DNA from: Seonamhaeicola sp.
GTDB taxonomy: Bacteria; Bacteroidota; Bacteroidia; Flavobacteriales; Flavobacteriaceae
DNA length: 64,000 nucleotides
Assembly (NCBI RefSeq): GCF_028281565.1
Contig: NZ_JANQJQ010000016.1
Location: forward strand, 1 to 64,000
Direction: 5' to 3'
This document shows, piece after piece, positions 25,552 to 33,289 of the stretch. Each line of letters starts with the position of its first letter. Positions within the stretch are counted from its first letter, which is position 1. A program made the position numbers and the translations under genes. The notes under the pieces were generated by a model, which saw only the letters and a list, made by a program, of their open reading frames with translations, searched no databases and had not been told where the DNA came from.

Positions 25552-25782
25552 TTAGCCAATAAGGTCGTCTTGCCTGCCTTTTAAACGTTTTTCAATCTTC
25601 TGTTTAATAACGGTTAAACGTTTCATAAGATCCATAAGTTCAGGATCTTTATTTTCTTTGTAAATATTGTTTAGATCTAAAATAAGTGCTTTTACCTCAC
25701 GAGACGATTCTATACGTTCGCTGGTGGTTTTAAAAGTATGTTTGCGCTTTTCAAACGCTAAGGCTCTATCTATAAGTTCCAT
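25552..25782 (-). CDS. Small helical protein, paralogue of 29630-29854
   Basis: A 76-residue, charged, all-helical protein of unknown function. By eye about 48 of the first 69 residues are identical to the protein at 29630-29854; the strongest blocks are KALILDLN and MKRLTVIK followed by EKRLKG. One copy is inside the photo-stress island and this one lies just downstream of its last gene (photolyase), 160 bp away. The conserved basic amphipathic pattern could suit protein or nucleic acid binding (inference). Confidence 0.7.
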   Translation of the reverse strand: MELIDRALAFEKRKHTFKTTSERIESSREVKALILDLNNIYKENKDPELMDLMKRLTVIKQKIEKRLKGRQDDLIG

Positions 25783-25942
25783 ATATCAATTTATAATTTA
25801 TGTCGATTAAAGTATCGAAGCCTGACAATATAATAAAATCTCCGAAACTTATGTTTTTTAATTCAATTTATTATATAAAATTTATGATTTCAAAGAAAAG
25901 TGATTCGTCTTTTTTATTAAATCATGACGATCTGAATGGATA

Positions 25943-27247
25943 CTAATTTAAGGCCTCTTTATAGAAATTTAAACAACGCTCTCTGGCAAATTTATGTTCC
26001 ACAATAGGTTGGGGATAGGTTAGTTCCTGAACATCCGGGACCCATTTCTTAATATAGGTTAAGTTGTTGTCAAACTTTTGAATTTGTGTGGTGGGATTAA
26101 ATATTCTAAAATAGGGTGCTGCATCTACACCGCAACCGGCCACCCATTGCCAGTTACCAATATTGCTGGCCAACTCATAATCATGCAATTTTTCGGCAAA
26201 ATAAGCTTCGCCCCATCGCCAGTCTATTAGTAAATGCTTGCAAAGAAAACTACCTACCAACATCCTGACGCGGTTATGCATAAACCCTGTTTCGTTCAAT
26301 TGGCGCATCCCTGCATCTACCAATGGATATCCCGTTTTGCCATGGCACCAGGCCTTAAAATCGGCTTCATTGTTTCGCCATTGTATGCGATCATATTTAG
26401 GCTTGAAACAATTGTTTACAGTATGCGGAAAGTGCCATAGTATTTGCATAAAAAACTCCCGCCAGATCAATTCCTGTAAAAAGACCTCCTGCTTTTCAGC
26501 CATAGCTTTTTTAACTATGTTGCGAATACTTACGGTGCCAAAACGTAAATGAGGGCCTAACCTGGATGTAGCCTCTATGGCAGGAAAATTTCTTTTGGCT
26601 TCGTATGCTTTAATTAAGGAGGCGCTTAGCTTGTATGGTGCTATACTTTGCCTGGATTTTATAAAACCTATATCTGACAGTTTTATCGTGGGCTGTTTTT
26701 CCTGAGCTAGCAGGTTATCAAAATGTAACGACGTATTATAGCCCTTAATGTCATTGGAAGTAAATTGTGCCTTCCAGGTCTTCATATAAGGTGTGTAGAC
26801 CAAATAGGGGTTGCCATCACTTTTTACAATATCATCCTTTTCAAAAATAACGTGGTCTTTAAAGGTTTTAAATGCTATATGGTGTTCCTGTAAAAAGCCT
26901 GCAATGATTTTATCACGGTTGATACTATACGGTTCATAATCATGGTTTGTGAATACGGTATTAATACGATAGGTTTTTACTAAAGCTTTAAAGACACCTA
27001 ACGGGGTACCCTGGTAAATGGCCATATCACTTTGGTGATCGTTTTGTAAACTACCACGCATATTTTGTAGCGTCTCATAAATAAAAGTGACCCGTGCGTC
27101 ATCTTTGGGGAGTTTATCTAAGATGTCGGAATCAAAAATAAAAACAGGTAATATGGGAAGGTCACTTTTTAAGGCTTCAAAAAAGCCCCTGTTATCATCC
27201 AGTCTTAAGTCTCTTCTAAACCAAAATATATTTATGGTTGGCTTCAT
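25943..27247 (-). CDS. phr: Deoxyribodipyrimidine photolyase / cryptochrome
   Basis: A blue-light flavoprotein that splits cyclobutane pyrimidine dimers. The 434-residue length suits class I photolyases. The N-terminal antenna domain starts NIFWFRRDLRLDDNRGF. The FAD domain contains the LIWREFFMQILWHFPH segment, WCHGKTGYPLVDAGMRQLNETGFMHNRVRM and DYELASNIGNWQWVAGCGVDAAPYFRIFNP, the diagnostic FAD and DNA-binding region. A non-repair cryptochrome cannot be excluded from sequence alone. It starts 12 bp after the SRPBCC gene and ends the main leftward unit of the island. Confidence 0.93.
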   Translation of the reverse strand: MKPTINIFWFRRDLRLDDNRGFFEALKSDLPILPVFIFDSDILDKLPKDDARVTFIYETLQNMRGSLQNDHQSDMAIYQGTPLGVFKALVKTYRINTVFTNHDYEPYSINRDKIIAGFLQEHHIAFKTFKDHVIFEKDDIVKSDGNPYLVYTPYMKTWKAQFTSNDIKGYNTSLHFDNLLAQEKQPTIKLSDIGFIKSRQSIAPYKLSASLIKAYEAKRNFPAIEATSRLGPHLRFGTVSIRNIVKKAMAEKQEVFLQELIWREFFMQILWHFPHTVNNCFKPKYDRIQWRNNEADFKAWCHGKTGYPLVDAGMRQLNETGFMHNRVRMLVGSFLCKHLLIDWRWGEAYFAEKLHDYELASNIGNWQWVAGCGVDAAPYFRIFNPTTQIQKFDNNLTYIKKWVPDVQELTYPQPIVEHKFARERCLNFYKEALN

Positions 27248-27259
27248 CAGGTTTGTATT

Positions 27260-27724
27260 TTACTTGTAGATACCAAAAATCGCTTCCAGTTTTTGTGTCC
27301 TGTAACTAAAGATCTCTTCCAGCTTGGGTTTTACTAAAACAGGGTGTATCAATCTGCCTAAAAAACCTAAAGGTAATTTATAATCTACAATGTCCTCCAT
27401 TTCTATACCACCTTCAATTTCTTTTATAAAATGTTTGTGGTGCCAAAGTGCATAAGGGCCAAAGCGTTGTTCATCCACAAAATAGTGTTTATCTGTAACA
27501 TGGGTGATTTCAGTCACCCACTTGGTTTTAATACCCAAAACCGGTGTCACGATATATTGGATGATTTGTCCGGCATACATGGGTTTATCAGCACCGGAAA
27601 GTATATGAAACCCCATATACTCCGGAGTAATAGTTTTTAAATTTTCCGGATTCGATAAAAAGTTCCAGGCCGCTTCTAAAGTAATAGGCAATTTCTGTTT
27701 TCTATGTAAAGTATATATTTTCAT
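27260..27724 (-). CDS. SRPBCC family protein
   Basis: A START/Bet v1-like lipid-binding fold of about 154 residues. I start at ATG 27724 (MKIYTLHRKQKLPI), because the longer reading overlaps the tspO coding sequence and adds no family sequence. The N-terminal LPITLEAAWNFLSNPENLKTITPEYMGF and the later YALWHHKHFIKEIEGGIEMEDIVDYKLPLG are typical of the cyclase/dehydrase-like group found next to photolyase and SDR genes in many light-response clusters. The ligand is unknown. It lies between tspO and photolyase with very short gaps. Confidence 0.85.
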   Translation of the reverse strand: MKIYTLHRKQKLPITLEAAWNFLSNPENLKTITPEYMGFHILSGADKPMYAGQIIQYIVTPVLGIKTKWVTEITHVTDKHYFVDEQRFGPYALWHHKHFIKEIEGGIEMEDIVDYKLPLGFLGRLIHPVLVKPKLEEIFSYRTQKLEAIFGIYK

Positions 27725-27726
27725 AT

Positions 27727-28188
27727 TTAATTGTAATAATAAATATAGCCGTTTAACGAGGAAGCAATTAGCAGCCAAATAAAATAAGGCAAAATTAACA
27801 GGGTAAGCGGGCCTAATTTTTTCATAAACGAAAACATAAAAATGCCTATCAGAATCGTTAGCAATAGTATGACAACAAACCCTAAACCAATAAGGTGTTT
27901 ATTAAAGAACACATAGTTCCAGCTAATATTCAGAAAAAACTGGATGGAGAAAAGGGTTATGATCTTGGAGTTGGGTAGTAGCTTGAATAAGTAGGCCATA
28001 TAAATTGAAAAGCAAACCATTATGGTAAACCAGGCCATTCCAAACACCCACCCGGGTGGTGTCCAGGGAGCTTTATTAAGCCCTATGTACCAGTCTTTTT
28101 GCGGGCCATCCGCCATAAGCCAGTTCCCTATTGCCAAAGCTCCAAAGTTTATTATTAAAAATAGAATGCTATTACTAAGTAATTTCAT
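27727..28188 (-). CDS. tspO: TspO/MBR family protein
   Basis: A 153-residue, five-helix membrane protein related to the mitochondrial translocator protein. Recognisable are the Trp-rich first loop (WYIGLNKAPWTPPGWVFGMAW, about residues 32-52) and the aromatic content of helices II-V. TspO proteins bind porphyrins and can catalyse their light-dependent breakdown, and in several bacteria they act in photo-oxidative stress, which fits the neighbourhood. The start overlaps the end of the upstream 58-residue gene by 14 bp. Confidence 0.92.
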   Translation of the reverse strand: MKLLSNSILFLIINFGALAIGNWLMADGPQKDWYIGLNKAPWTPPGWVFGMAWFTIMVCFSIYMAYLFKLLPNSKIITLFSIQFFLNISWNYVFFNKHLIGLGFVVILLLTILIGIFMFSFMKKLGPLTLLILPYFIWLLIASSLNGYIYYYN

Positions 28189-28351
28189 GCTGCATAGTTT
28201 TTAACCGTTTTGCAATGTCTTCGGCTTCGGCATATTTTCTATCACTGGCGGCTCTGTTAACAGATGATAATTGATGCCATTCCTGCATTAGCTTCTTAAA
28301 TTTTGCCTCAAGTTTTTCTTTTTTCGATTTTCTTTTAAATAATCTGAACAT
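28175..28351 (-). CDS. Lacal_2735-type small protein
   Basis: A 58-residue protein starting at ATG 28351 (MFRLFKRKSKKEKLEAKFKK) and ending MQHEIT before TAG at 28177-28175. It resembles the short Flavobacteriaceae family named Lacal_2735, recognised by the basic MFxLFKxKSxKEKL start, the xxLMxE...LSxxNRxASDxKYAEAE core and a helical, charged composition. The function is unknown. It overlaps the tspO start by 14 bp and follows the glutathione peroxidase gene by 5 bp, so it is a true operon member. Confidence 0.8.
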   Translation of the reverse strand: MFRLFKRKSKKEKLEAKFKKLMQEWHQLSSVNRAASDRKYAEAEDIAKRLKTMQHEIT

Positions 28352-28356
28352 AGCAT

Positions 28357-28893
28357 TTATTTTAAATAGTTTGTGATTTTAGAACTTAACGGATCTGTGG
28401 AAGAAAAAAAGTAGTCTATCAGATTACCGTTGGTATCTACCAGATATTTTTGAAAATTCCATTTTACGGAGGAATTTTTTGTGCCGTTTTTGCTTTTTTG
28501 AGTAAGCCAGGAATATAGTGGATGCTGATGCCTGCCTTTAACATCTGTTTTCTCAGTGATCAGAAAGGTAACGCCATAATTTGTTTTACAGAAAGACGAT
28601 ATCGCCGGGGCATCGCCAGGTTCCTGACCACCAAATTGGTTGCATGGCACTCCGATTATTTGAAGCTTGTCCTGATATTGCTCATGCAACTGCTGAAGTT
28701 TCCCGTATTGTGGTGTGAATCCGCATTTCGAAGCCACATTTACGAATAACAGGTATTTCCCTTTAAATTGGGACATAGGGATTGGTTTTCCGTTAAGGGC
28801 GTTGATACTAATATCATAAAGACTTTCTGTTTGTAGTTTTGTATCTGCGGTATGGGTACCGAATACATTAAAAAGGGTCTTTAGTATATTCAT
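28357..28893 (-). CDS. Glutathione peroxidase family protein (thiol peroxidase)
   Basis: A 178-residue peroxidase with the catalytic tetrad visible: Cys57 in NVASKCGFTPQ, Gln in PCNQFGGQEPG (about residue 95), and Trp/Asn in SVKWNFQKYLVD (about residue 147). Cysteine, not selenocysteine, is used. Bacterial members usually accept electrons from thioredoxin or low-molecular-weight thiols; as this organism has bshC, bacillithiol could be the partner (inference). The N-terminal 25 residues are an unusual extension. It lies between the SDR gene (3 bp) and the small Lacal_2735-type gene. Confidence 0.92.
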   Translation of the reverse strand: MNILKTLFNVFGTHTADTKLQTESLYDISINALNGKPIPMSQFKGKYLLFVNVASKCGFTPQYGKLQQLHEQYQDKLQIIGVPCNQFGGQEPGDAPAISSFCKTNYGVTFLITEKTDVKGRHQHPLYSWLTQKSKNGTKNSSVKWNFQKYLVDTNGNLIDYFFSSTDPLSSKITNYLK

Positions 28894-28896
28894 AGT

Positions 28897-29580
28897 CTAA
28901 ATTTTAAAGGTTACAATACCACAATCCAGTTCAAAAATTTGACCAGAAATAGAAGCGGCTTTTTCTGATAATAAAAATAGGGCCATATCGGCAACTTCAT
29001 TAGGTGCAAGTATTTTTTTTAATGGATGCCTCTGTGTTATGTTGGCAACTTGTGTGTCATTTCTCAACAGTTTAGCTGCCAGGTCAGTATTTGTTACCGT
29101 AGGCGCAATAGCATTAATACGAATAGTTGGGGCCAGTTCAGCTCCAAGGGATTTTACCAGGCCCTCAACACCGGATTTAGCAACAGCTATACTGGCGTGA
29201 AATGGCATACCTAATTTAGCCGCCACAGTACTAAACAGTACTATGGAAGGCCTGTTTCCCTGCTTTAAAATGGGCAGATATTTTTGAATAACCTTGACGG
29301 CACCTAATACATTGATTTCAAAATCGTTTTTGAAGTCATCCATGCTTAACCTGGAAATTGGTTTTAGGTTGATACTGCCCGGGCAATACACTAACCCATC
29401 GGCATGATCAATATGGGGTAACGCATCGTCTGTAATATCGCAGCTGTGATGTATTAGATTAGGATGTTGTATATCCGGAGCGCTTCTGCTTATATTTATT
29501 ATTTTGAGATTAGCTACAGATTGCTCAACAATAGCCTTACCTATGCCTTTACTACCTCCAACAACAATAACGGTATTCAT
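28897..29580 (-). CDS. SDR family oxidoreductase with atypical active site
   Basis: A 227-residue Rossmann-fold protein. The nucleotide motif GGSKGIGKAI (8-17) and NxxG-like GLVYCPGS are clear, as is the C-terminal SGQIFELDCG. The catalytic YxxxK is altered: the segment HASIAVAKSGVEGL places Ile131 where Tyr is expected, four residues before Lys135. The Ser position (LFSTVAA, Ser117) is kept. It may use another residue or be mainly a binding protein. Close relatives next to photolyase genes look similar, so this is unlikely to be a sequencing error. It lies 3 bp from the peroxidase gene. Confidence 0.87.
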   Translation of the reverse strand: MNTVIVVGGSKGIGKAIVEQSVANLKIINISRSAPDIQHPNLIHHSCDITDDALPHIDHADGLVYCPGSINLKPISRLSMDDFKNDFEINVLGAVKVIQKYLPILKQGNRPSIVLFSTVAAKLGMPFHASIAVAKSGVEGLVKSLGAELAPTIRINAIAPTVTNTDLAAKLLRNDTQVANITQRHPLKKILAPNEVADMALFLLSEKAASISGQIFELDCGIVTFKI

Positions 29581-29629
29581 AATCTACAATAAACTTTATA
29601 AAATGATAGCATGTCTGACTTAATAAGTG

Positions 29630-29854
29630 CTATGCCGAGAGCAGCGGACCCTTTAAACGTTTCTCAACTTTTCTTTTTATAACAGTAAGACGTTTCATGA
29701 TATCCATGATCTTTTGGTCTTTTTTAAGCTTGTATATTTGATTTAAATCTAAAATCAGGGCTTTCGCTTCCCTGGAAATTTTTATACGATCGCTTGTCGT
29801 GAGGGATCTCATTTTTCTTTGCTCAAATTCCAGAGCTCTTTCTATTAGGTCCAT
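29630..29854 (-). CDS. Small helical protein, paralogue of 25552-25782
   Basis: A 74-residue, highly charged helical protein of unknown function, with blocks SREAKALILDLNQIYK and IMKRLTVIKRKVEKRLKG shared with its paralogue at 25552. It sits 4 bp downstream of folE, so it is co-transcribed with the stress-island genes. The duplication is an old one, since about 30% of aligned positions differ. Confidence 0.72.
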   Translation of the reverse strand: MDLIERALEFEQRKMRSLTTSDRIKISREAKALILDLNQIYKLKKDQKIMDIMKRLTVIKRKVEKRLKGPLLSA

Positions 29855-29858
29855 AATA

Positions 29859-30548
29859 TTAATTATTTATATAGTTTTGCAATTCTGTAATTTTTTCAGG
29901 CGTGTTAAATTGCCCGCCATAATATGCCGTAACGGTGGATGAGGTATCATCTTTAATACCTCTTGATGATACACAAAGATGCTTGGCATCTATAATAACC
30001 GCTATGTCTTCGGTATTTAAAACCGTTTTTAATTCTTCAGCTATTTGGTTTGTTAATCGCTCCTGAACCTGGGGACGCTTTGCATAGTATTGTACAATTC
30101 TGTTTAGTTTTGACAGTCCAATGACGCTACCGGACGATATGTAAGCTACGTGGGCTTTTCCTATAATGGGTACAAAATGGTGCTCACAATTAGAATAAAA
30201 CGTAATGTTCTTTTCAACAAGCATTTGATTGTACCGGTATTTATTATTGAACAATGCCACCTTTGGTTTGTTTTCAGGGTTTAAACCGGAAAAGATCTCA
30301 TCTATGTACATTTTGGCCACACGTTCAGGTGTGCCTTTTAAGGAGTCATCGCTGAGATCTAATCCCATGACATGCATGATTTCTTCAAATAGGATGGCAA
30401 TTCGTGCTTTCTTTTCCGTATCACTGATCTCAAAGGCATCAGACCGCAATGGTGTTTCGAGACCGGTATAGAGATGGTCATCTCCAATAGCATCAATTGT
30501 AAATCCGTTTAATGGATGCCCGTTGGTTTTTAATTTATCTAATTGCAT
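29859..30548 (-). CDS. folE: GTP cyclohydrolase I
   Basis: Converts GTP to 7,8-dihydroneopterin triphosphate, the entry to folate and other pterins. The 229-residue protein has the zinc and substrate motif SNCEHHFVPIIGKAHVAYI and the C-terminal CVSSRGIKDDTSSTVT. Its place among photolyase and SDR genes, rather than with other fol genes, suggests a second, light- or stress-induced copy supplying pterin for the photolyase antenna (5,10-methenyl-THF) or other pterin cofactors; this is inference, as the rest of the genome is not visible. Confidence 0.95.
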   Translation of the reverse strand: MQLDKLKTNGHPLNGFTIDAIGDDHLYTGLETPLRSDAFEISDTEKKARIAILFEEIMHVMGLDLSDDSLKGTPERVAKMYIDEIFSGLNPENKPKVALFNNKYRYNQMLVEKNITFYSNCEHHFVPIIGKAHVAYISSGSVIGLSKLNRIVQYYAKRPQVQERLTNQIAEELKTVLNTEDIAVIIDAKHLCVSSRGIKDDTSSTVTAYYGGQFNTPEKITELQNYINN

Positions 30549-30590
30549 AGTATCTTTTTTATGTGCTGTATTAATTTTGATCAGGAGCTA

Positions 30591-31022
30591 CTATCGTATG
30601 TTGTAAAAGTCATAGCGTTCTTCGTACCTGATCTTTTCTTCTAACATTTTATCAAAAAAACGTTTATTCGCTCTGAACATGTTATTGTTTTTAAAATGAA
30701 TGAACTTACCCTGGCCATGAATACTGGTGCCCATGGTTTTAAAGACCACAAGCTGGGAGTAGGGTATGGCCCAGGTAAAATTTTGAAACCCTTTGCTTAA
30801 GAATAAAAGAATACCTTCCTTTCTTAATTCAATATTGGCGTAGTTAATACCTGAGTTTGTGTTTAAATAAGATCTTAAGTTTGGACTCACGTTATCAATA
30901 ATCATACGCTTGGAGCCTATGCCCTTCATTCTAAAGGACTCAAAGAAAGAAAATGATGAACCTACCAGATCCCTGATAATTTGTTTGTGCTTTTTGTTTT
31001 GATATGTTGTGTTTAAGATCAT
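30591..31022 (-). CDS. Conserved hypothetical protein, first gene of the photolyase unit
   Basis: A 143-residue basic cytoplasmic protein of unknown function. Aromatic-rich segments (SSFSFFESFRMKGIGSKRMII, LLFLSKGFQNFTWAIPYSQLVVF) and a charged C-terminus (FDKMLEEKIRYEERYDFYNIR) are visible, and I recognise no motif. It is the first gene behind the promoter with the 30-bp inverted repeat at 31053-31082 and lies 42 bp before folE. Confidence 0.65.
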   Translation of the reverse strand: MILNTTYQNKKHKQIIRDLVGSSFSFFESFRMKGIGSKRMIIDNVSPNLRSYLNTNSGINYANIELRKEGILLFLSKGFQNFTWAIPYSQLVVFKTMGTSIHGQGKFIHFKNNNMFRANKRFFDKMLEEKIRYEERYDFYNIR

Positions 31023-31039
31023 TTGCTTTTGTACTTACC

Positions 31040-31082
31040 CAAATATACAAAATGTTTAATATTTATTAAAAAAAGTTAAACA
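31040..31082 (-). promoter_or_regulatory. Promoter with 30-bp inverted repeat, site B
   Basis: Leftward -7 box TATATTTG (31047-31040). Five bases upstream begins TGTTTAA-N16-TTAAACA (31053-31082), which replaces a recognisable -33 element. The same arrangement occurs at 35277-35319. Within the repeat, TTTAA-like steps recur every 10 bp. Confidence 0.65.
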
Positions 31083-31190
31083 AAAATAATCATAGTACTA
31101 TTGATAAAACTTATAGTTGGTTTTAAGATGTGTTGAGCGGGTAATAAAATGCTTTGGCCCAGATTTCCTTTTACGCCAAAAAATAGAAAT

Positions 31191-32660
31191 CTATATATGG
31201 GATATGTTCTTTGAAGTAAGCGTTGCTTTTTCTGTTTCAACTAAGGCCAGTTGTTTTATCATTCCGGAAAAGATAATCCCGTGAAAGGGGAGCACGCTAT
31301 ACCAATACAGTCTGCCCCAAAGGCCCCGAGGCCTGAAGGTGGCTGTCTGTTTAAGTTTTTTGTCTTCTATTTTAAACTCTAACCAGGCTTCTCCGGGTAA
31401 ACGCATCTCCGCGTAGAGTAGTAGTTTTTGTTTTGCTTTATCCGCAAAAATGACACGCCAAAAGTCTAGAGCGTCCCCAGCGTCCAGCTCAGTAGGACTT
31501 GTACGTCCACGCCTTAATCCTATGCCACCGAACAGTTTATCAATATACCCCCTGATGCGCCATAAGAAGTCACCGTAGTACCAGCCGTTTTTACCACCGA
31601 TGCTCCATATTTTCTCTATGGTTTGACTGGCATTGGTTATTGGATATTCCCTATGATCTTTAAAGCATCCAAATTTAGGGACATTGATGTATTTATAAAG
31701 TTTATTACGCAGCCTGCCACTACTTATTAATGAGTCTTTCCAGCTGGAAACAATGCTGTTTTGCTCAATTTTTTCGAAAGCCAATGCCACTGCTTGTTTA
31801 TAGGTAATAGGATTAACTTTGAGCAGCTTATTAATTTTACTTGGTTTCCCAATAATCTGGACACCCATACTGTCTACCAGTGAGGTGGCTAATTTGTAAG
31901 ATGTTGACGTTACAAAGTATAACCAGTAGGAAGACAGTTTTGGAGTCATCACCGGTACGGTGAGAATCCGTCTTTTGAGCCCGCGAACTTCAGCAAACTG
32001 CAGTAACATTTCCTTATATGTCATGATTTCCGGCCCGAAAACATCATAGGATTTGTTGTAAAGTTCTTCATGTCCCGCCGCTCTGGTTAAATAGGATAAA
32101 ACGTCTCGTATGGCCAGGGGTTGTGTTTTGGTATTTAACCATTTAGGAGCCACCATAACAGGGAGTTTTTCAACCAGGTCTCTTATGATCTCGAATGAAG
32201 AACTTCCCGAACCTACAATAATTCCTGCTTTAAAAATAGTTAATGCATACTGCTTTGAAGCTAAATGATATTCCACATTTTTTCTGGACTGCAGGTGTTT
32301 TGACAATACATTATCATTTGAGATCCCACTTAAGTAAATAACCTGTTTAACATGTGTGGTTTCAATAAATTTTTTGAAGTTCAGGGCACACTTTTCCTCA
32401 AGTGATTCAAAGTTTTTGGAGGAATTAGACATGGAGTGTAACAGGTAATAAGCTATATCTATGCCTTTTGGTATATTAACCAGTGTTTCCGGTTTTAGAA
32501 AATCGACCTCTATGATATAAGCTTTGTCGTCCTGGGCATAGCTTTGATCAGCTCTAAGCCTGTCTCTAACAGTACAGATAACCGTATGTCCCTGGCTTAA
32601 TAAAAGAGGGATCAACCGTTTACCGATGTAGCCTGTGGCTCCTGTAACAAGAATAGTCAT
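31191..32660 (-). CDS. NAD(P)-binding SDR/atypical epimerase with DUF2867 domain
   Basis: A 489-residue two-domain protein. Residues 1-300 form an atypical SDR (VTGATGYIGKRLIPLLLSQGH at 5-25). The C-terminal 180 residues are the DUF2867 domain (SIGGKNGWYYGDFLWRIRGYIDKLFGG, then RPRGLWGRLYWYSVLPFHGIIF). The same fusion occurs repeatedly in bacterial light-induced gene sets with photolyase and folE. The substrate is not known. Its ATG overlaps the flavin reductase stop by one base. Confidence 0.88.
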   Translation of the reverse strand: MTILVTGATGYIGKRLIPLLLSQGHTVICTVRDRLRADQSYAQDDKAYIIEVDFLKPETLVNIPKGIDIAYYLLHSMSNSSKNFESLEEKCALNFKKFIETTHVKQVIYLSGISNDNVLSKHLQSRKNVEYHLASKQYALTIFKAGIIVGSGSSSFEIIRDLVEKLPVMVAPKWLNTKTQPLAIRDVLSYLTRAAGHEELYNKSYDVFGPEIMTYKEMLLQFAEVRGLKRRILTVPVMTPKLSSYWLYFVTSTSYKLATSLVDSMGVQIIGKPSKINKLLKVNPITYKQAVALAFEKIEQNSIVSSWKDSLISSGRLRNKLYKYINVPKFGCFKDHREYPITNASQTIEKIWSIGGKNGWYYGDFLWRIRGYIDKLFGGIGLRRGRTSPTELDAGDALDFWRVIFADKAKQKLLLYAEMRLPGEAWLEFKIEDKKLKQTATFRPRGLWGRLYWYSVLPFHGIIFSGMIKQLALVETEKATLTSKNISHI

Positions 32661-33289
32661 TAGTTATAGTTTAGGGTTTTAGGTCTTTGATAACCATAGC
32701 GCATTTTAGTTTCCGGAATAACATAACCATCTAAGCCGTTTATAGCTGCTATTTCTGCTTTGGACAAGTTAATAAAGCCATCTTCCTCTATTAAATCCTC
32801 ATTTATATATAAACCGGATATTTTGCCTATGACCAAAATGGTATCGTTTGCTTTTATATGGTATTCTTCTACAAATTGCATTTCCAGTTGAATAGGGGCT
32901 CCTTCTACAAAGGGTGCTGCAAAGTGTGATTTATATTCTGCCTGCAATTCGGTTAAATCAAATTCCGATATGGACGCATCATATTTCGCAGATGTATGAT
33001 GGGCTTCTTCGGCGATACTTCTATGAATATGATTTATGGTATAGATTCCGGTTGCCTTGAGGTTTTGATAAGTGTTTCTAAGTACCGTTGTAGGGCGTAG
33101 AAAAAAACCAAGCATGGCAGGGCTGGAGCCTATATGTGTTACTGAACTGAAAACAGCCACATTTTCTACACCATCTTTTGAAATTGAACCTATCAGATTG
33201 GCCGATTTATATCCTGAACAACTATTTATTAAGTTGATTTTGTAGATATGATCCAGTTGGTTTATGTTTGACTCGCTGAAATACTTCAT
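32660..33289 (-). CDS. Flavin reductase family protein
   Basis: A 209-residue FMN-binding split-barrel protein. The NLIGSISKDGVENVAVFSSVTHIGSSPAMLGFFLRP segment is the FMN-binding N-terminal half typical of flavoredoxin/flavin reductase-like proteins. Such proteins reduce flavin with NAD(P)H or carry FMN in electron transfer. In this operon it could supply reduced flavin, but no direct evidence links it to the photolyase. It overlaps the ABC1-kinase gene by 4 bp (ATGA) and the SDR gene by one base, so the order is tightly coupled. Confidence 0.88.
   Translation of the reverse strand: MKYFSESNINQLDHIYKINLINSCSGYKSANLIGSISKDGVENVAVFSSVTHIGSSPAMLGFFLRPTTVLRNTYQNLKATGIYTINHIHRSIAEEAHHTSAKYDASISEFDLTELQAEYKSHFAAPFVEGAPIQLEMQFVEEYHIKANDTILVIGKISGLYINEDLIEEDGFINLSKAEIAAINGLDGYVIPETKMRYGYQRPKTLNYN

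Noticed and set aside
31160-31192. Terminator after the SDR-DUF2867 gene from AGATTTC/GAAATCT
   Set aside because: The 7-bp stem overlaps the stop codon and has no proper T-run, so support is too weak.
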